The position numbers were made by a program, and so were the translations under genes. This document shows, piece after piece, positions 44,515 to 52,745 of a DNA stretch of 64,000 nucleotides. The stretch is taken from positions 124,001 through 188,000 of the forward strand of contig NZ_SLUI01000008.1 of assembly GCF_004339805.1 (NCBI RefSeq). Reading direction: 5' to 3'. The DNA is from Anaerospora hongkongensis (GTDB lineage Bacteria > Bacillota > Negativicutes > Sporomusales > DSM-15969). The number at the start of each line of letters is the position of its first letter. Position 1 is the first letter of the stretch. The notes beneath the pieces are model-generated. The model made no database searches, was not told where the DNA came from, and worked only from the letters and a program-made list of their open reading frames with translations.

Positions 44515-45804
44515 TTACGCATTTACAGCGTTATCAATAATAAACTGGGCTGCTTTCTTGCGCACGACGGAATCTACCAATCCCATAATGCGGCCTTCCT
44601 TGCGGATAATTTCCCAGACGTCTTTAGGATCTGCACCAAAGTTCTTGGCCATTCCCACAACTTCTGCATCCATTTCTTCAGGAGTTACTTCCAGTTTTTC
44701 GGTTTTTGCAACAGCTTCCAGAAGAAGATCAGTTTTAACATTAACAGCCGCTGCCTCACGGTAGGTTTCCCGGAGCTTAGCGATATCCATGCCGGAATAT
44801 TTCAGGTAATCATCCAGCTTCATACCACGATTCTCCAGGCTAACCTGCAGATCCTGGATCATTTGTCCAATGCGCTGTTCAATCATAACTTCCGGAATAT
44901 CAACAGTTGCATTATCTACTGCCGCTTTAACGGAATTGTTACGGAAATCGCGTTCGGCGTTTTCAACTGCAGTCTGTTCTAACTTATTCTTCAAATCAGC
45001 CTTTAATTCCTCCAGGCTTTCAAACTCACTGACATCTTTCGCAAAGTCATCATCCATTTCAGGCATTTCCTTGCGTTTGATATCATGAATTTTCACTTTG
45101 AACTCGGCTGCTTTTCCAGCCAGCTCAGGCACAAAATAATCTTCCGGGAAGGAAACTGCTACGTTTTTTTCGTCGCCAGCCTTTGCTCCCAGTAATTGAT
45201 CTTCGAAACCGGGGATAAAGCTGCCCGAACCGACTTCCAGCGGATAGCCTTTGGCGTCGCCGCCTTTGAAAGGCTGACCGTCAACAAAGCCTTCAAAATC
45301 AATGATTGCAAAATCTCCATTAGCAAGCACAGCATCTTCAACTACGACCATTTTGGCATGACGATTGCGCAGGCTGTCCAGTTGGCGGGCAACGTCTTCT
45401 TCCTTAACTTCAGGAGCGGCCTTCGCAACTTTGACACCTTTATAGTCACCTAATTGAATTTCAGGCTTAGTTACAATCGTCGCTTTAAATTTCAGCGGCT
45501 GATCTTCCTGGAAAGTAACAACCTCAATTTCAGGACGGGTAACAGGTTCAACTTTCTGTTCTTCCAAGGCTTTATTATATGCAGCAGGAGCAAGTATTTC
45601 AAAAGCCTCATCTAAAATAGCCTCTTTGCCGATGCGTGACTCAAGAACCTTCCGGGGAGCCTTACCTTTGCGGAAGCCCGGAATATTTACGCGGCTTGCC
45701 AGTTTTTGGTATGCCTTATCCACCGCTTTCGTTACTTCAGCCTGAGGGACTTCCATCTCCAACACCATTTTATGATTGTCTATTCTTTCCGCTATTACCT
45801 TCAT
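44515..45804 (-). CDS. tig: Trigger factor
   Basis: A 429-residue ribosome-bound chaperone: N-terminal ribosome-binding domain with GFRKGKAPRKVLE (about 40-52), FKBP-type PPIase domain (about 160-245, NGDFAIIDFEGFVDG) and C-terminal chaperone domain. The start follows AGGAGGAAAGTACATAA. The order tig-clpP-clpX-lonB-lon-engB is the standard Firmicutes quality-control cluster. Confidence 0.96.
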   Translation of the reverse strand: MKVIAERIDNHKMVLEMEVPQAEVTKAVDKAYQKLASRVNIPGFRKGKAPRKVLESRIGKEAILDEAFEILAPAAYNKALEEQKVEPVTRPEIEVVTFQEDQPLKFKATIVTKPEIQLGDYKGVKVAKAAPEVKEEDVARQLDSLRNRHAKMVVVEDAVLANGDFAIIDFEGFVDGQPFKGGDAKGYPLEVGSGSFIPGFEDQLLGAKAGDEKNVAVSFPEDYFVPELAGKAAEFKVKIHDIKRKEMPEMDDDFAKDVSEFESLEELKADLKNKLEQTAVENAERDFRNNSVKAAVDNATVDIPEVMIEQRIGQMIQDLQVSLENRGMKLDDYLKYSGMDIAKLRETYREAAAVNVKTDLLLEAVAKTEKLEVTPEEMDAEVVGMAKNFGADPKDVWEIIRKEGRIMGLVDSVVRKKAAQFIIDNAVNA

Positions 45805-45916
45805 TTATGTACTTTCCTCCTTAGAAATGCTTTCGGCATTACCTGGCTGTCAACAGTATTCCCACATTGACAGAAAAAATTACCAGTAGGCAAAACGATG
45901 GCATGCCATACCCTAA

Positions 45917-45945
45917 ATCATACCATAAGAGTATGACAAAAACAA
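45917..45945 (-). promoter_or_regulatory. Candidate promoter of tig-clpP-clpX
   Basis: Minus-strand TTGTTT (45940-45945), 17 bp, TATGAT (45917-45922), about 115 bp before tig. The rest of the 290-bp gap 45805-46094 has only a terminator and the end of the tRNA region. Confidence 0.55.
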
Positions 45946-46061
45946 GATATTGTACTTGATTCAACCATATTAGAAAGACCTGGCTGCCAAGTCCTTTAGA
46001 TACAGGCGAAAAGCCCATGCCGTTCTTATGCCTAGTTAGAAACTTTCACTTTCAGATAAGA

Positions 46062-46091
46062 TAAAAAAACCTAACAGTCAACTGTTAGGTT
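46062..46091 (-). terminator. Terminator of tRNA-Gly
   Basis: Stem AACCTAACAG (46068-46077) with CTGTTAGGTT (46082-46091), followed on the minus strand by TTTTTTTATC. It follows the tRNA by 3 bp. Confidence 0.85.
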
Positions 46092-46094
46092 CTG

Positions 46095-46169
46095 TGGAGC
46101 GGAAAACGAGATTCGAACTCGCGACCCTCGCCTTGGCAAGGCGATGCTCTACCGCTGAGCTACTTCCGC
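46095..46169 (-). tRNA. tRNA-Gly (GCC)
   Basis: A 75-nt cloverleaf with encoded CCA. Acceptor GCGGAAG/CTTCCGC-type pairing, D-stem AGCTCAGCGGTAGAGC, anticodon loop CTTGCCA (GCC), T-arm GGTTCGAATC-type sequence. Identity from the anticodon. Confidence 0.96.
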
Positions 46170-46199
46170 ATACCAATATGCATTTTTGCAACATAGTTT

Positions 46200-46228
46200 A
46201 TTATAGAGAGACCGCTTATTATTGTCAA
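46200..46228 (-). promoter_or_regulatory. Consensus promoter of tRNA-Gly
   Basis: TTGACA (46223-46228), 17 bp, TATAAT (46200-46205): a perfect consensus sigma-A promoter on the minus strand, about 30 bp before the tRNA. Confidence 0.85.
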
Positions 46229-46259
46229 CACCGATTTGCATTTTTTCTTTTTTATGTTT

Positions 46260-46290
46260 CACCCTTCCGTGCATTTCTACATACTATGTA
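46260..46290 (+). promoter_or_regulatory. Possible sigma-K/E-like promoter of the cysteine-repeat peptide gene
   Basis: CAC (46260-46262), 17 bp, CATACTATGTA (46280-46290) resembles the sigma-K consensus (AC, 16-17 bp, CATANNNTA) and more loosely sigma-E. It would place transcription start near 46296, 34 bp before the peptide start. Pattern only; no clear sigma-A promoter is seen here. Confidence 0.3.
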
Positions 46291-46329
46291 CCATAAGTAC
46301 TTCTAAAACAAAAAAGGAGGCTGTGCCTC

Positions 46330-46614
46330 ATGCGAAACGGCAGATATAATCGTCCGAAATGGGAAGATCCTGAATTAAACGACTGGGATGACCGGTTTGA
46401 TGATGACTGGGAAGATGAAGATGACGCAGAATGGCGGGATGACAGATGCCTGCCAATTTTAGGGGTTGGTTTGGGCGTAGGCTTCATTGCCGGCTTCGGC
46501 TGTTTCCCCCGGCGCCAATGCTATCCACGCTTTAGCTGTTACCCACGTTCCTGCTATCCACGGATCAGCTGCAATCCCAACGGCTGTTTCCCCTGGAACT
46601 GCTATCCGCGCTAG
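46330..46614 (+). CDS. 94-residue peptide with seven Cys-[Tyr/Phe/Asn]-Pro repeats; candidate radical SAM substrate or spore coat protein
   Basis: I do not recognise this protein. Residues 1-39 are very acidic (W/D/E-rich). Residues 41-57 are Gly/hydrophobic (LPILGVGLGVGFIAGFG), like a membrane segment. The C-terminal third repeats C-Y/F/N-P every 5-6 residues: Cys 58, 64, 70, 75, 81, 86 and 91 are each followed by an aromatic or Asn and then Pro, with Cys 40 an eighth cysteine. The ATG follows AAAAAGGAGGCTGTGCCTC. A radical SAM/SPASM gene starts 103 bp downstream on the same strand, after a terminator-like hairpin. Either a modified peptide (RiPP-like) or a cross-linked spore surface protein would fit; this is inference. 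Confidence 0.75.
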   Translation: MRNGRYNRPKWEDPELNDWDDRFDDDWEDEDDAEWRDDRCLPILGVGLGVGFIAGFGCFPRRQCYPRFSCYPRSCYPRISCNPNGCFPWNCYPR

Positions 46615-46623
46615 TTCTTGGTT

Positions 46624-46659
46624 AGACGTCCGCCACTGGCCGGCGTCTTTTTCTTTTTC
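46624..46659 (+). terminator. Terminator/attenuator between the peptide and the radical SAM gene
   Basis: Stem AGACGTCCG (46624-46632) with CGGCGTCT (46641-46648, one bulged T), followed by TTTTTCTTTTT. It lies 9 bp after the peptide stop and would make the peptide mRNA more abundant than the enzyme, as seen in precursor/maturase pairs. Confidence 0.75.
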
Positions 46660-46717
46660 ACACCCGGGCCTCTCCCTTCATATGCTATAGGAAAGATTGA
46701 GGAAGGGGGACTTTCCA

Positions 46718-47953
46718 TTGTTTTTTCGCTTGCACAAGCATTGCCATATTGTCAGAGGAGCCAAGCGCGGTGCGATCTACAACATTCATTCCGGCAAGGT
46801 CTTATCGATTAATAGAGGTGCTCTCGAGCTGCTAACAGAGTGTCAGGCAGCTCCACTTGAAGATCTTATAGATATTTCCGATCCGGAAAACCAAGTTTAT
46901 CTCAAATTTTTAAATGACTTAGTCACGAAAGAGCTTGGTTCCATGTACATTCTGGAGCCTGAAGGTGTAGCGGACCGCGCAGAGCCGGATGAGCCAACAC
47001 TTGAATTTCTCTGGCTTGAGCTGACCTCGAACTGCAATAATCGCTGTCTCCATTGTTATGCCACCAGCGGCCCCTGCCAAACACCGGATGTAGTTCCCCT
47101 TGAACGCTGGTTATCAGTAATCACGGAAGCGAGACAGATTGGAGCTACAGCAGTTCAGTTAATCGGCGGAGAGCCATTATTTTATCCCGAGTGGCGTCAA
47201 TTAATCGAAAAAGCCACCCTCGAGGGTTATGAATATATTGAAATATTCACAAATGCCACCACGATAACCGACAGTGATATTGCTTTTTTTGTCGAGCATA
47301 ATGTTAACATTGCCACCACGATTTATGCGGACAATGCTGCCGTTCATGATCAAATTACGCTTAATCCGGGCAGCTTCGCCAAAACGTTCGGCAATATCAA
47401 AAAAATTCTCGCAGCAGGCATTCCACTGCGGATCGCTTCTATCATTATGAAACCCAATGAGCAGGAAGTGGATAACATTATGCAGCTGTGCGGCGAACTG
47501 GGGGTTGAAGTAAACCCGCCGGATGTCGTTCGCCCTACCGGACGCGGTGATGATAAGGACTTATTGCCGCTTACTTATCGTAAGCCTCCAATAAAACCAC
47601 CTTTCCATACCGACAGTCAATCGTTTTTCCGGGCAGCAGCCTGCCATTCCTGTTTAGCAGGAAAGCTAGCCATCACGTCGGACGGAGAAGTAATTCCCTG
47701 TATCTTTGCCCGCAATCAAGTCTGCGGCAATATCCTTACCGAGCCTCTGCCGGAAATTGTAGCAGGGGAAAACCTGCAGCGCATCTGGCATACCACCAAG
47801 GATAAAGTAGAAAAATGCAAAGACTGTGAATACCGCTACGCCTGCGGCGACTGCCGTCCGCTGGCTCAGGGCAGCGATTCGGCCAAACGCTGGCTGGCCT
47901 GTTCGTCCGATTGCGGTTATAATCCGTATACTGGTGTGTGGGAAGAGAAATAA
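46718..47953 (+). CDS. Radical SAM/SPASM protein, probable peptide maturase
   Basis: A 411-residue radical SAM enzyme. An N-terminal domain (about 1-85, with HKHCHIVRGAKRGAIYNI) resembles PqqD-like peptide-recognition domains. The SAM cluster motif is C-N-N-R-C-L-H-C, followed by GGEPLFYPEW. The SPASM part carries CHSCLAGKLAITSDGEV, then C-x-V-C-G-N-I, then CKDCEYRYACGDC. It resembles Cys-rich-peptide maturases, and the adjacent Cys-repeat peptide is its natural substrate candidate. Start TTG at 46718 is preferred because GGAAGGGGG stands 8 bp before it; an in-frame TTG at 46697 is possible. Function is inferred from domain type and neighbour. Confidence 0.8.
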   Translation: MFFRLHKHCHIVRGAKRGAIYNIHSGKVLSINRGALELLTECQAAPLEDLIDISDPENQVYLKFLNDLVTKELGSMYILEPEGVADRAEPDEPTLEFLWLELTSNCNNRCLHCYATSGPCQTPDVVPLERWLSVITEARQIGATAVQLIGGEPLFYPEWRQLIEKATLEGYEYIEIFTNATTITDSDIAFFVEHNVNIATTIYADNAAVHDQITLNPGSFAKTFGNIKKILAAGIPLRIASIIMKPNEQEVDNIMQLCGELGVEVNPPDVVRPTGRGDDKDLLPLTYRKPPIKPPFHTDSQSFFRAAACHSCLAGKLAITSDGEVIPCIFARNQVCGNILTEPLPEIVAGENLQRIWHTTKDKVEKCKDCEYRYACGDCRPLAQGSDSAKRWLACSSDCGYNPYTGVWEEK

Positions 47954-48016
47954 ACCGTCAAGGCTCTTTTTTTCTTCCAGTAGTATTGTATAATAATAGT
48001 AGGCTCAGCCTGGCTG

Positions 48017-48051
48017 CTCCAATCGGGAAGCAGTATGCTTTCCGGTTGGAG
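48017..48051 (+). promoter_or_regulatory. 15-bp hairpin in the ktrB leader
   Basis: Arms 48017-48031 and 48037-48051 pair over 15 bp with two G-U steps, 5-nt loop. It lies in the 198-bp gap between the radical SAM gene and ktrB and is not followed by a strong T-run. I looked for the c-di-AMP (ydaO) riboswitch common before ktr genes and did not find its core. Confidence 0.4.
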
Positions 48052-48151
48052 TACCAGTTTTATTCTGGTGCTTCAGGATAAAATAGGAATAAATCGGTTT
48101 TACTATTAATGCCGATTACGCACAGGATATCATAGTAGTGGAGTGACTTAT

Positions 48152-49510
48152 TTGAATCAGTATCAAAATAGTAACCTGCTTGACATTTCCCGCTGGAAGC
48201 TGTCCCCTTACCAAATTCTATCGGCCAGCTTTGCCGCACTTATCCTCTTAGGGGCCTGCTTGCTATCCCTGCCGATAGCATCCGCCAGCGGCCAATCTAC
48301 CAATTTCATGAATGCATTGTTCACGGCAACATCGGCAGTCTGCATTACCGGTCTGAGTGTCGTAGATACCGGAACCTATTGGTCCTTGTTTGGACAACTT
48401 GTCATCATCGTACTGGTTCAAGCCGGTGCACTGGGCATCATGACAATGACGACCCTGATCGCCCTGCTGATCGGAAAAAAAATCAACCTGCGTCAGCGGC
48501 TCCTTATGCAGGAGTCTCTTAATCAACTTACGCTGTCGGGGATCGTGCGAATTACCATTTATATTTTGAAGATGACCCTGCTGATTGAATTTATTGGCGG
48601 GACAATATTAGCGCTTCGCTGGTACGGCGAGTACGGCCCGCTTAGTATTTACCTGGGTTACTGGCATGCAATCTCTTCTTTCTGTAATGCCGGTTTTGAT
48701 CTGCTGGGCAACTCGAAAAGCCTTACAGGTTATGTTTCGGATCTTACCATTAATCTAACGGTTGCCATGCTCGTACTGCTAGGCGGTATGGGCTTCAGCG
48801 TCATAGCCGACATATGGACAACCCGTAAGTTTTCCCGGCTGTCACTGCATACCAAACTTGTCGTTGTCACCAGCCTTGTACTGCTGCTGGCAGGAACAGT
48901 TGTCATTTTTCTGCTTGAGTATAATAATTCAGCTACACTAGGACCGCTCAGCTGGCAAGACAAACTTCTCAGCAGCTTTTTCCAGTCTGTTACCACCCGC
49001 AGTGCAGGCTATAATACTATTTCGATCAGCAGCCTAGAAACAGCTACGTTATTTTTCATGAGTATCTTAATGTTTATCGGTGCAGCGCCTGGTTCAACCG
49101 GCGGCGGTATTAAAACCTCAACTTTTGCCGTCTTAATGCTGGTTGTTTGGGCTATTATTCGAGGCAAGCAGGATATAGAGGTCTTTCATCGCTCTATTGG
49201 CCGCCAGATCGTTTACCGGGCTTTTGCCGTAGCTTTCATTGCCTCACTGCTGGTTATTTTCATTACAATGATGCTGGTCATTCAGGAAAAGCAGCCTTTT
49301 ATTAACCTTTTGTTCGAAGTAGTTTCAGCCTTCGGTACGGTTGGCCTGTCAACAGGAATTACGCCCGCCTTGAGCGATACCAGCAAATTCTGGCTAATTA
49401 TCACCATGTTTGCCGGCCGTGTTGGCCCGGTTACGCTCGCACTCGCCCTGGCGCTGCGCGAGAAAAAACAGTCCGTCCATTTTCCTGAGGGCAAGGTCAT
49501 CATTGGTTAA
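48152..49510 (+). CDS. ktrB: K+ uptake protein KtrB/TrkH family
   Basis: A 452-residue channel-like K+ transporter with four pore repeats; visible filter-type stretches are TSAVCITGLSVVDTG, SSFCNAGFDLLGN, TRSAGYNTI and FGTVGLSTGI. It works with KtrA, Na+-coupled in known systems. The TTG at 48152 is chosen because GGAGTG (48140-48145) stands 6 bp before it; the GTG at 48143 lies inside that site. Confidence 0.92.
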   Translation: MNQYQNSNLLDISRWKLSPYQILSASFAALILLGACLLSLPIASASGQSTNFMNALFTATSAVCITGLSVVDTGTYWSLFGQLVIIVLVQAGALGIMTMTTLIALLIGKKINLRQRLLMQESLNQLTLSGIVRITIYILKMTLLIEFIGGTILALRWYGEYGPLSIYLGYWHAISSFCNAGFDLLGNSKSLTGYVSDLTINLTVAMLVLLGGMGFSVIADIWTTRKFSRLSLHTKLVVVTSLVLLLAGTVVIFLLEYNNSATLGPLSWQDKLLSSFFQSVTTRSAGYNTISISSLETATLFFMSILMFIGAAPGSTGGGIKTSTFAVLMLVVWAIIRGKQDIEVFHRSIGRQIVYRAFAVAFIASLLVIFITMMLVIQEKQPFINLLFEVVSAFGTVGLSTGITPALSDTSKFWLIITMFAGRVGPVTLALALALREKKQSVHFPEGKVIIG

Positions 49511-49538
49511 TTTACATTAGAGATAGGAGACAACTAAT

Positions 49539-50201
49539 ATGGCAAAGAAAAAACGGCAATTTGCAGTCATTGGCCTGGGAAGGTTCGGTTCCAGCGTTGC
49601 GCTGACACTGGCCCGCTCCGGCCATGAGGTGCTGGCAGTCGATTCAGACGAAGAAAAAGTGCAAAAGCTCAGTGATGAAGTAACCCATGTGGCTGTAGCC
49701 GACACCACTGACGAGGCAGCCTTAAAAACGCTGGGAATGCGCAATTTCGATGTAGTTGTCGTCGCAATCGGCGAAGATATGCAGGCAAATGTGCTGACTA
49801 CACTGCTGCTAAAAGATATGGGAGTTACGCACATCGTAGCAAAAGCCCGCAACGAACTGCACGGAAAAATGCTAAAAAAAATCGGCGCCGACAGGGTTGT
49901 TTACCCCGAACGCGACATGGGCCAGCGAGTGGCACACAACTTAGTTTCAACTAACGTACTGGATTATATTGAGCTGTCGCCCAACTTAAGTCTTGTAGAA
50001 ATCAACGCTCCCCGCTCCCTGATCGGTAAAAGTCTGGCTGAAGCCAATCTGCGCGCCAAATATGAAATGAACGTTGTTGCCATTAAGCGGACTGACAAAA
50101 TTATCGTTCCCCCTCACCCCAGTGACAAAATTACTTCCGAAGATGTGTTAATCGTAGTTGGCGGCATTGACGGACTCCAGCGGCTGGAAGAGCTGGAATG
50201 A
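49539..50201 (+). CDS. ktrA: K+ uptake regulatory protein KtrA (TrkA-type)
   Basis: A 220-residue RCK protein: N-terminal Rossmann domain with VIGLGRFGSSVALTLARSGH (about 9-28) for nucleotide binding and a C-terminal TrkA_C domain (about 140-220) that can bind c-di-AMP in relatives. It gates KtrB. 28 bp after ktrB with AGGAGACAACTAAT as ribosome site. Confidence 0.94.
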   Translation: MAKKKRQFAVIGLGRFGSSVALTLARSGHEVLAVDSDEEKVQKLSDEVTHVAVADTTDEAALKTLGMRNFDVVVVAIGEDMQANVLTTLLLKDMGVTHIVAKARNELHGKMLKKIGADRVVYPERDMGQRVAHNLVSTNVLDYIELSPNLSLVEINAPRSLIGKSLAEANLRAKYEMNVVAIKRTDKIIVPPHPSDKITSEDVLIVVGGIDGLQRLEELE

Positions 50202-50211
50202 TGAAATAACA

Positions 50212-50244
50212 GTGAAGGCGCCGGTAAAAAACCGGCGCCTTCAC
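50212..50244. terminator. Bidirectional terminator between ktrA and the amidase
   Basis: Perfect 14-bp stem (50212-50225 with 50231-50244) around an A5 loop (T5 on the minus strand). It serves the converging ktrA (+) and amidase (-) genes; a T-run after it is weak on either strand. Confidence 0.8.
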
Positions 50245-50247
50245 TCG

Positions 50248-50925
50248 CTATCTTACTGCTAAAAAGTAATTGTTTATGCCGTTATAGAGTCCTAGCGCAG
50301 CTTTACGCCAAAACGATGATTTACTGAGCAGCTTTGCTTCCTGGGGATTAGAAAGGAAAGCCACTTCTGCCAAGATTGCCGGCATATGTGTGTTCTCCAG
50401 GACATAATAATCATTTTCTTCAAAACCCCGGTCGAACAGCCCAACCTGCCGCACCAGATTACTCTGCAGGATTTGGGCAAAGCGGCGGTCTTCATCGGTC
50501 TTTTCATAAAAATAAGTTGTCGTGCCTTGCGCATCCTGGGTGGAATGCGCATCAGCATGGATGCTGACAAACAAGTCGGCATCCAAACGATTAGCGACAT
50601 TAACCCGGGCTGCCAGTTCTTCCTTGTCAGAAGCCCCGCTGTAAGCCACATCCCTATCAGAGCTGCGGGTTAGCACCACATTCGCTCCTTTGGCAGCAAG
50701 CATCTTTTTCAACTCCAGTGCAATTCCCAGGGTCACGTCTTTCTCAGCGATATTATGGGTTCCAAGAGCCCCCGCATCACTTCCGCCATGACCAGGATCG
50801 ACTACAATTGTCCTTCCCTGCACACCGGTATATGTACCCGTGAGCGCTGCACCGTAAACCGTAGCATGAAGTGGCAGCATCAGGACCAGTGTTGCCCAAA
50901 AAAGAATAAGGCGAGATTTTTTCAT
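50248..50925 (-). CDS. cwlD: N-acetylmuramoyl-L-alanine amidase (CwlD-like)
   Basis: A 225-residue Amidase_3 enzyme with an N-terminal signal or anchor segment (about 5-25). Zinc ligands fit DPGHGGSDAGA (H at about 46), E in the middle and SIHADAH. It resembles the spore cortex amidase CwlD that makes muramic-delta-lactam precursors; the general cell wall amidases are the alternative. Start ATG at 50925 is preferred because AAGGATG precedes it. Confidence 0.82.
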   Translation of the reverse strand: MKKSRLILFWATLVLMLPLHATVYGAALTGTYTGVQGRTIVVDPGHGGSDAGALGTHNIAEKDVTLGIALELKKMLAAKGANVVLTRSSDRDVAYSGASDKEELAARVNVANRLDADLFVSIHADAHSTQDAQGTTTYFYEKTDEDRRFAQILQSNLVRQVGLFDRGFEENDYYVLENTHMPAILAEVAFLSNPQEAKLLSKSSFWRKAALGLYNGINNYFLAVR

Positions 50926-51033
50926 ATATTTCATCCTTACTAGCAGGCAAGCATGCCTTGCGTCAAACCCACCGTCATTATACCTTAGTCGTTACAAGCT
51001 GACAAACGTAATATTTTCCGCACAAAAATACCG

Positions 51034-51060
51034 CCTCCTGGACAAACTAAGTCCAGGAGG
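51034..51060 (+). promoter_or_regulatory. Hairpin sequestering the ribosome site of the 43-residue ORF
   Basis: A perfect 10-bp stem (51034-51043 with 51051-51060, 7-nt loop) contains the whole AGGAGG (51055-51060) that precedes the ORF. Translation would need the stem to open. On the minus strand it could instead serve as a terminator (TATTTTTG follows). Confidence 0.55.
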
Positions 51061-51069
51061 TGAGAACGC

Positions 51070-51201
51070 ATGGACAATGAAAAAAACAACACCACAATGG
51101 ATAACGAGCAAGCTCCTGTAGAATCAACTGATAAAAAGACACAAAATACGGTACCTACTTTGTATCCCGACATAGAATATGTAAATCGAACCTTGCCTTA
51201 A
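51070..51201 (+). CDS. 43-residue hydrophilic protein, function unknown
   Basis: A small ORF, M-D-N-E-K-N-N-T-T-M start, rich in N, D, T, K, E, with a conserved-looking PTLYPDIEYV stretch near the end. It has AGGAGGTGA 9 bp before the ATG and a strong terminator right after, so it is probably a real gene. No family is recognised. Confidence 0.6.
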   Translation: MDNEKNNTTMDNEQAPVESTDKKTQNTVPTLYPDIEYVNRTLP

Positions 51202-51208
51202 ACAAAAC

Positions 51209-51250
51209 GGATGAGGACAAATCGGAATTTGCCTCATCCACTTTTTTATT
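51209..51250. terminator. Bidirectional terminator between the 43-residue ORF and thiC
   Basis: Stem GGATGAGG.CAAAT (51209-51222) with ATTTG.CCTCATCC (51227-51239); ACTTTTTTATTT follows on the plus strand and GTTTTGTTT on the minus strand. Confidence 0.85.
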
Positions 51251-52547
51251 TAAGCGTAATTTCTTCCCCGTTTAAGATTTTTTTCATATTTTTCATCGGA
51301 CACATTTTGCCGCACATCGTACAGGTATCTTCGCATTCCGGTTTTGATTCCTCCCGGTATCTTCTGGCCTTTTCAGGGTCAATTGCCAATTCAATCATAC
51401 GCGGAAAATCAACCTCCGCCCGGGCCGCACTCATTTGATTATCCCAATCCCGTGCACCTGGTATTCCTTTCGCGATGTCTGCTGCGTGAGCGGCAATGCG
51501 GGTAGCAATAATTCCTTCTTTCATATCGTCTATCGTGGGCAGGCGCAAATGTTCTGCCGGAGTGACATAACACAGAAAATCAGCCCCATTGGCTGCTGCA
51601 ATTGCACCGCCAATTGCACTGGTGATATGATCATAGCCGGGAGCAATATCCGTAACCACAGGTCCCAGGACATAAAATGGCGCACCATGGCACAATTTTT
51701 TCTCAAGCATCATATTAGCGGCAATTTCATTAAGCGCCATGTGTCCGGGACCTTCAATCATGACTTGTACATTTCTGGCCCAAGCCCGTTTCGTCAGCTC
51801 TCCTAATACTATTAATTCTTCGATTTGAGCGGCATCGGTGGAATCTTGTATGGAGCCAGGCCGGCAGGCATCACCCAGGCTAAGCGTAACATCATATTGT
51901 TCACAAATGTCCAGCAAGCGGTCAAAGTATTCAAAAAACGGATTTTCCCGGTTATTGAGTTCCATCCAGGCAAACAGCAGCGAGCCACCGCGGGAAACAA
52001 TATTGGTCAGCCGTTTATTGTTCTTTACCCGCTCGGCAGTCACAGCGTTTATCCCGCAGTGAACAGTCATAAAATCAACGCCATCTTGGGCATGCCTTTC
52101 TACAACAGCAAAGAATTCGTCAACAGTGATATCCTTCAGTTCCTTATCCAGCATTCCCACGGCATCATACATCGGTACCGTGCCAATCATTGCCGACGAT
52201 ATTTCCACCAGTTTGCGCCGGAACTCCTGGGTTTTACCATAACAGCTAAGATCCATTATGGCCTCTGCTTTTAATTCAATTGCTCTTTTTACTTTATCCA
52301 GTTCAAAGTGAATATCACAGCAATCTTTAGAGACTCCCAGATTCACATTAATCTTCGTCCTCAATCCTGTGCCGATTCCTTCAGGGCTCAAACTGACATG
52401 TCCTTTATTAGCGGGAATAACCACTTTTCCTGCCGCAACCAATTCAGCCAATTCTTGGGGTCTCATGTTTTCCTTCGCAGCAACAATGCGCATCTGCTCT
52501 GTAATAATTCCTTTTTTGGCAGCATCCATTTGCGTTGTGTATTTCAT
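51246..52547 (-). CDS. thiC: Phosphomethylpyrimidine synthase ThiC
   Basis: A 433-residue radical SAM enzyme making HMP-P from AIR for thiamine. The C-terminal cluster motif is C-x2-C-x4-C (CTMCGKMCP). Other marks are [39 protein letters not shown] and [13 protein letters not shown]. Start ATG at 52547 ([10 protein letters not shown]) follows AAGGGGATT; an open frame to 52577 would begin in the terminator. Under TPP riboswitch control. Confidence 0.95.
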   Translation of the reverse strand: MKYTTQMDAAKKGIITEQMRIVAAKENMRPQELAELVAAGKVVIPANKGHVSLSPEGIGTGLRTKINVNLGVSKDCCDIHFELDKVKRAIELKAEAIMDLSCYGKTQEFRRKLVEISSAMIGTVPMYDAVGMLDKELKDITVDEFFAVVERHAQDGVDFMTVHCGINAVTAERVKNNKRLTNIVSRGGSLLFAWMELNNRENPFFEYFDRLLDICEQYDVTLSLGDACRPGSIQDSTDAAQIEELIVLGELTKRAWARNVQVMIEGPGHMALNEIAANMMLEKKLCHGAPFYVLGPVVTDIAPGYDHITSAIGGAIAAANGADFLCYVTPAEHLRLPTIDDMKEGIIATRIAAHAADIAKGIPGARDWDNQMSAARAEVDFPRMIELAIDPEKARRYREESKPECEDTCTMCGKMCPMKNMKKILNGEEITLK

Positions 52548-52573
52548 CGCAATCCCCTTCCTCATGATAAATA

Positions 52574-52602
52574 ACAAAAAAGCCTGCCGTAAGGCAGGCT
52601 TT
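52574..52602 (-). terminator. Expression-platform terminator of the TPP riboswitch
   Basis: Stem AAGCCTGCC (52580-52588) with GGCAGGCTT (52593-52601), followed on the minus strand by TTTTTTGTTATTT, 27 bp before the thiC start. Confidence 0.9.
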
Positions 52603-52616
52603 AAAGTACAATTTTA

Positions 52617-52699
52617 AAAGCTTCCCTCCGGTGGTACTAACCACATCAGGTATAAGAGTTGGACACACGTCCTCTCAGCCATTTCGGCACCCCTAGCTA
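52617..52699 (-). promoter_or_regulatory. TPP riboswitch (THI element) of thiC
   Basis: The minus strand has the THI core: AGGGGTGCC, CTGAGA, then ACCTGATGTGG and ACCACCGGAGGGAAGCTT-type sequence that closes the aptamer, followed by a terminator. High TPP would stop thiC transcription. Confidence 0.96.
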
Positions 52700-52717
52700 T
52701 CGTATTTACTTATCATC

Positions 52718-52745
52718 ACTATACTGGATATTTCAGCTATTGTAA
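52718..52745 (-). promoter_or_regulatory. thiC promoter
   Basis: TTACAA (52740-52745), 16 bp, TATAGT (52718-52723) on the minus strand, overlapping the ribB stop; it starts about 15 bp before the aptamer. Confidence 0.5.

Noticed and set aside
47954..48151. c-di-AMP (ydaO) riboswitch before ktrB
   Set aside because: The expected conserved core is not present; only a simple 15-bp hairpin is visible.
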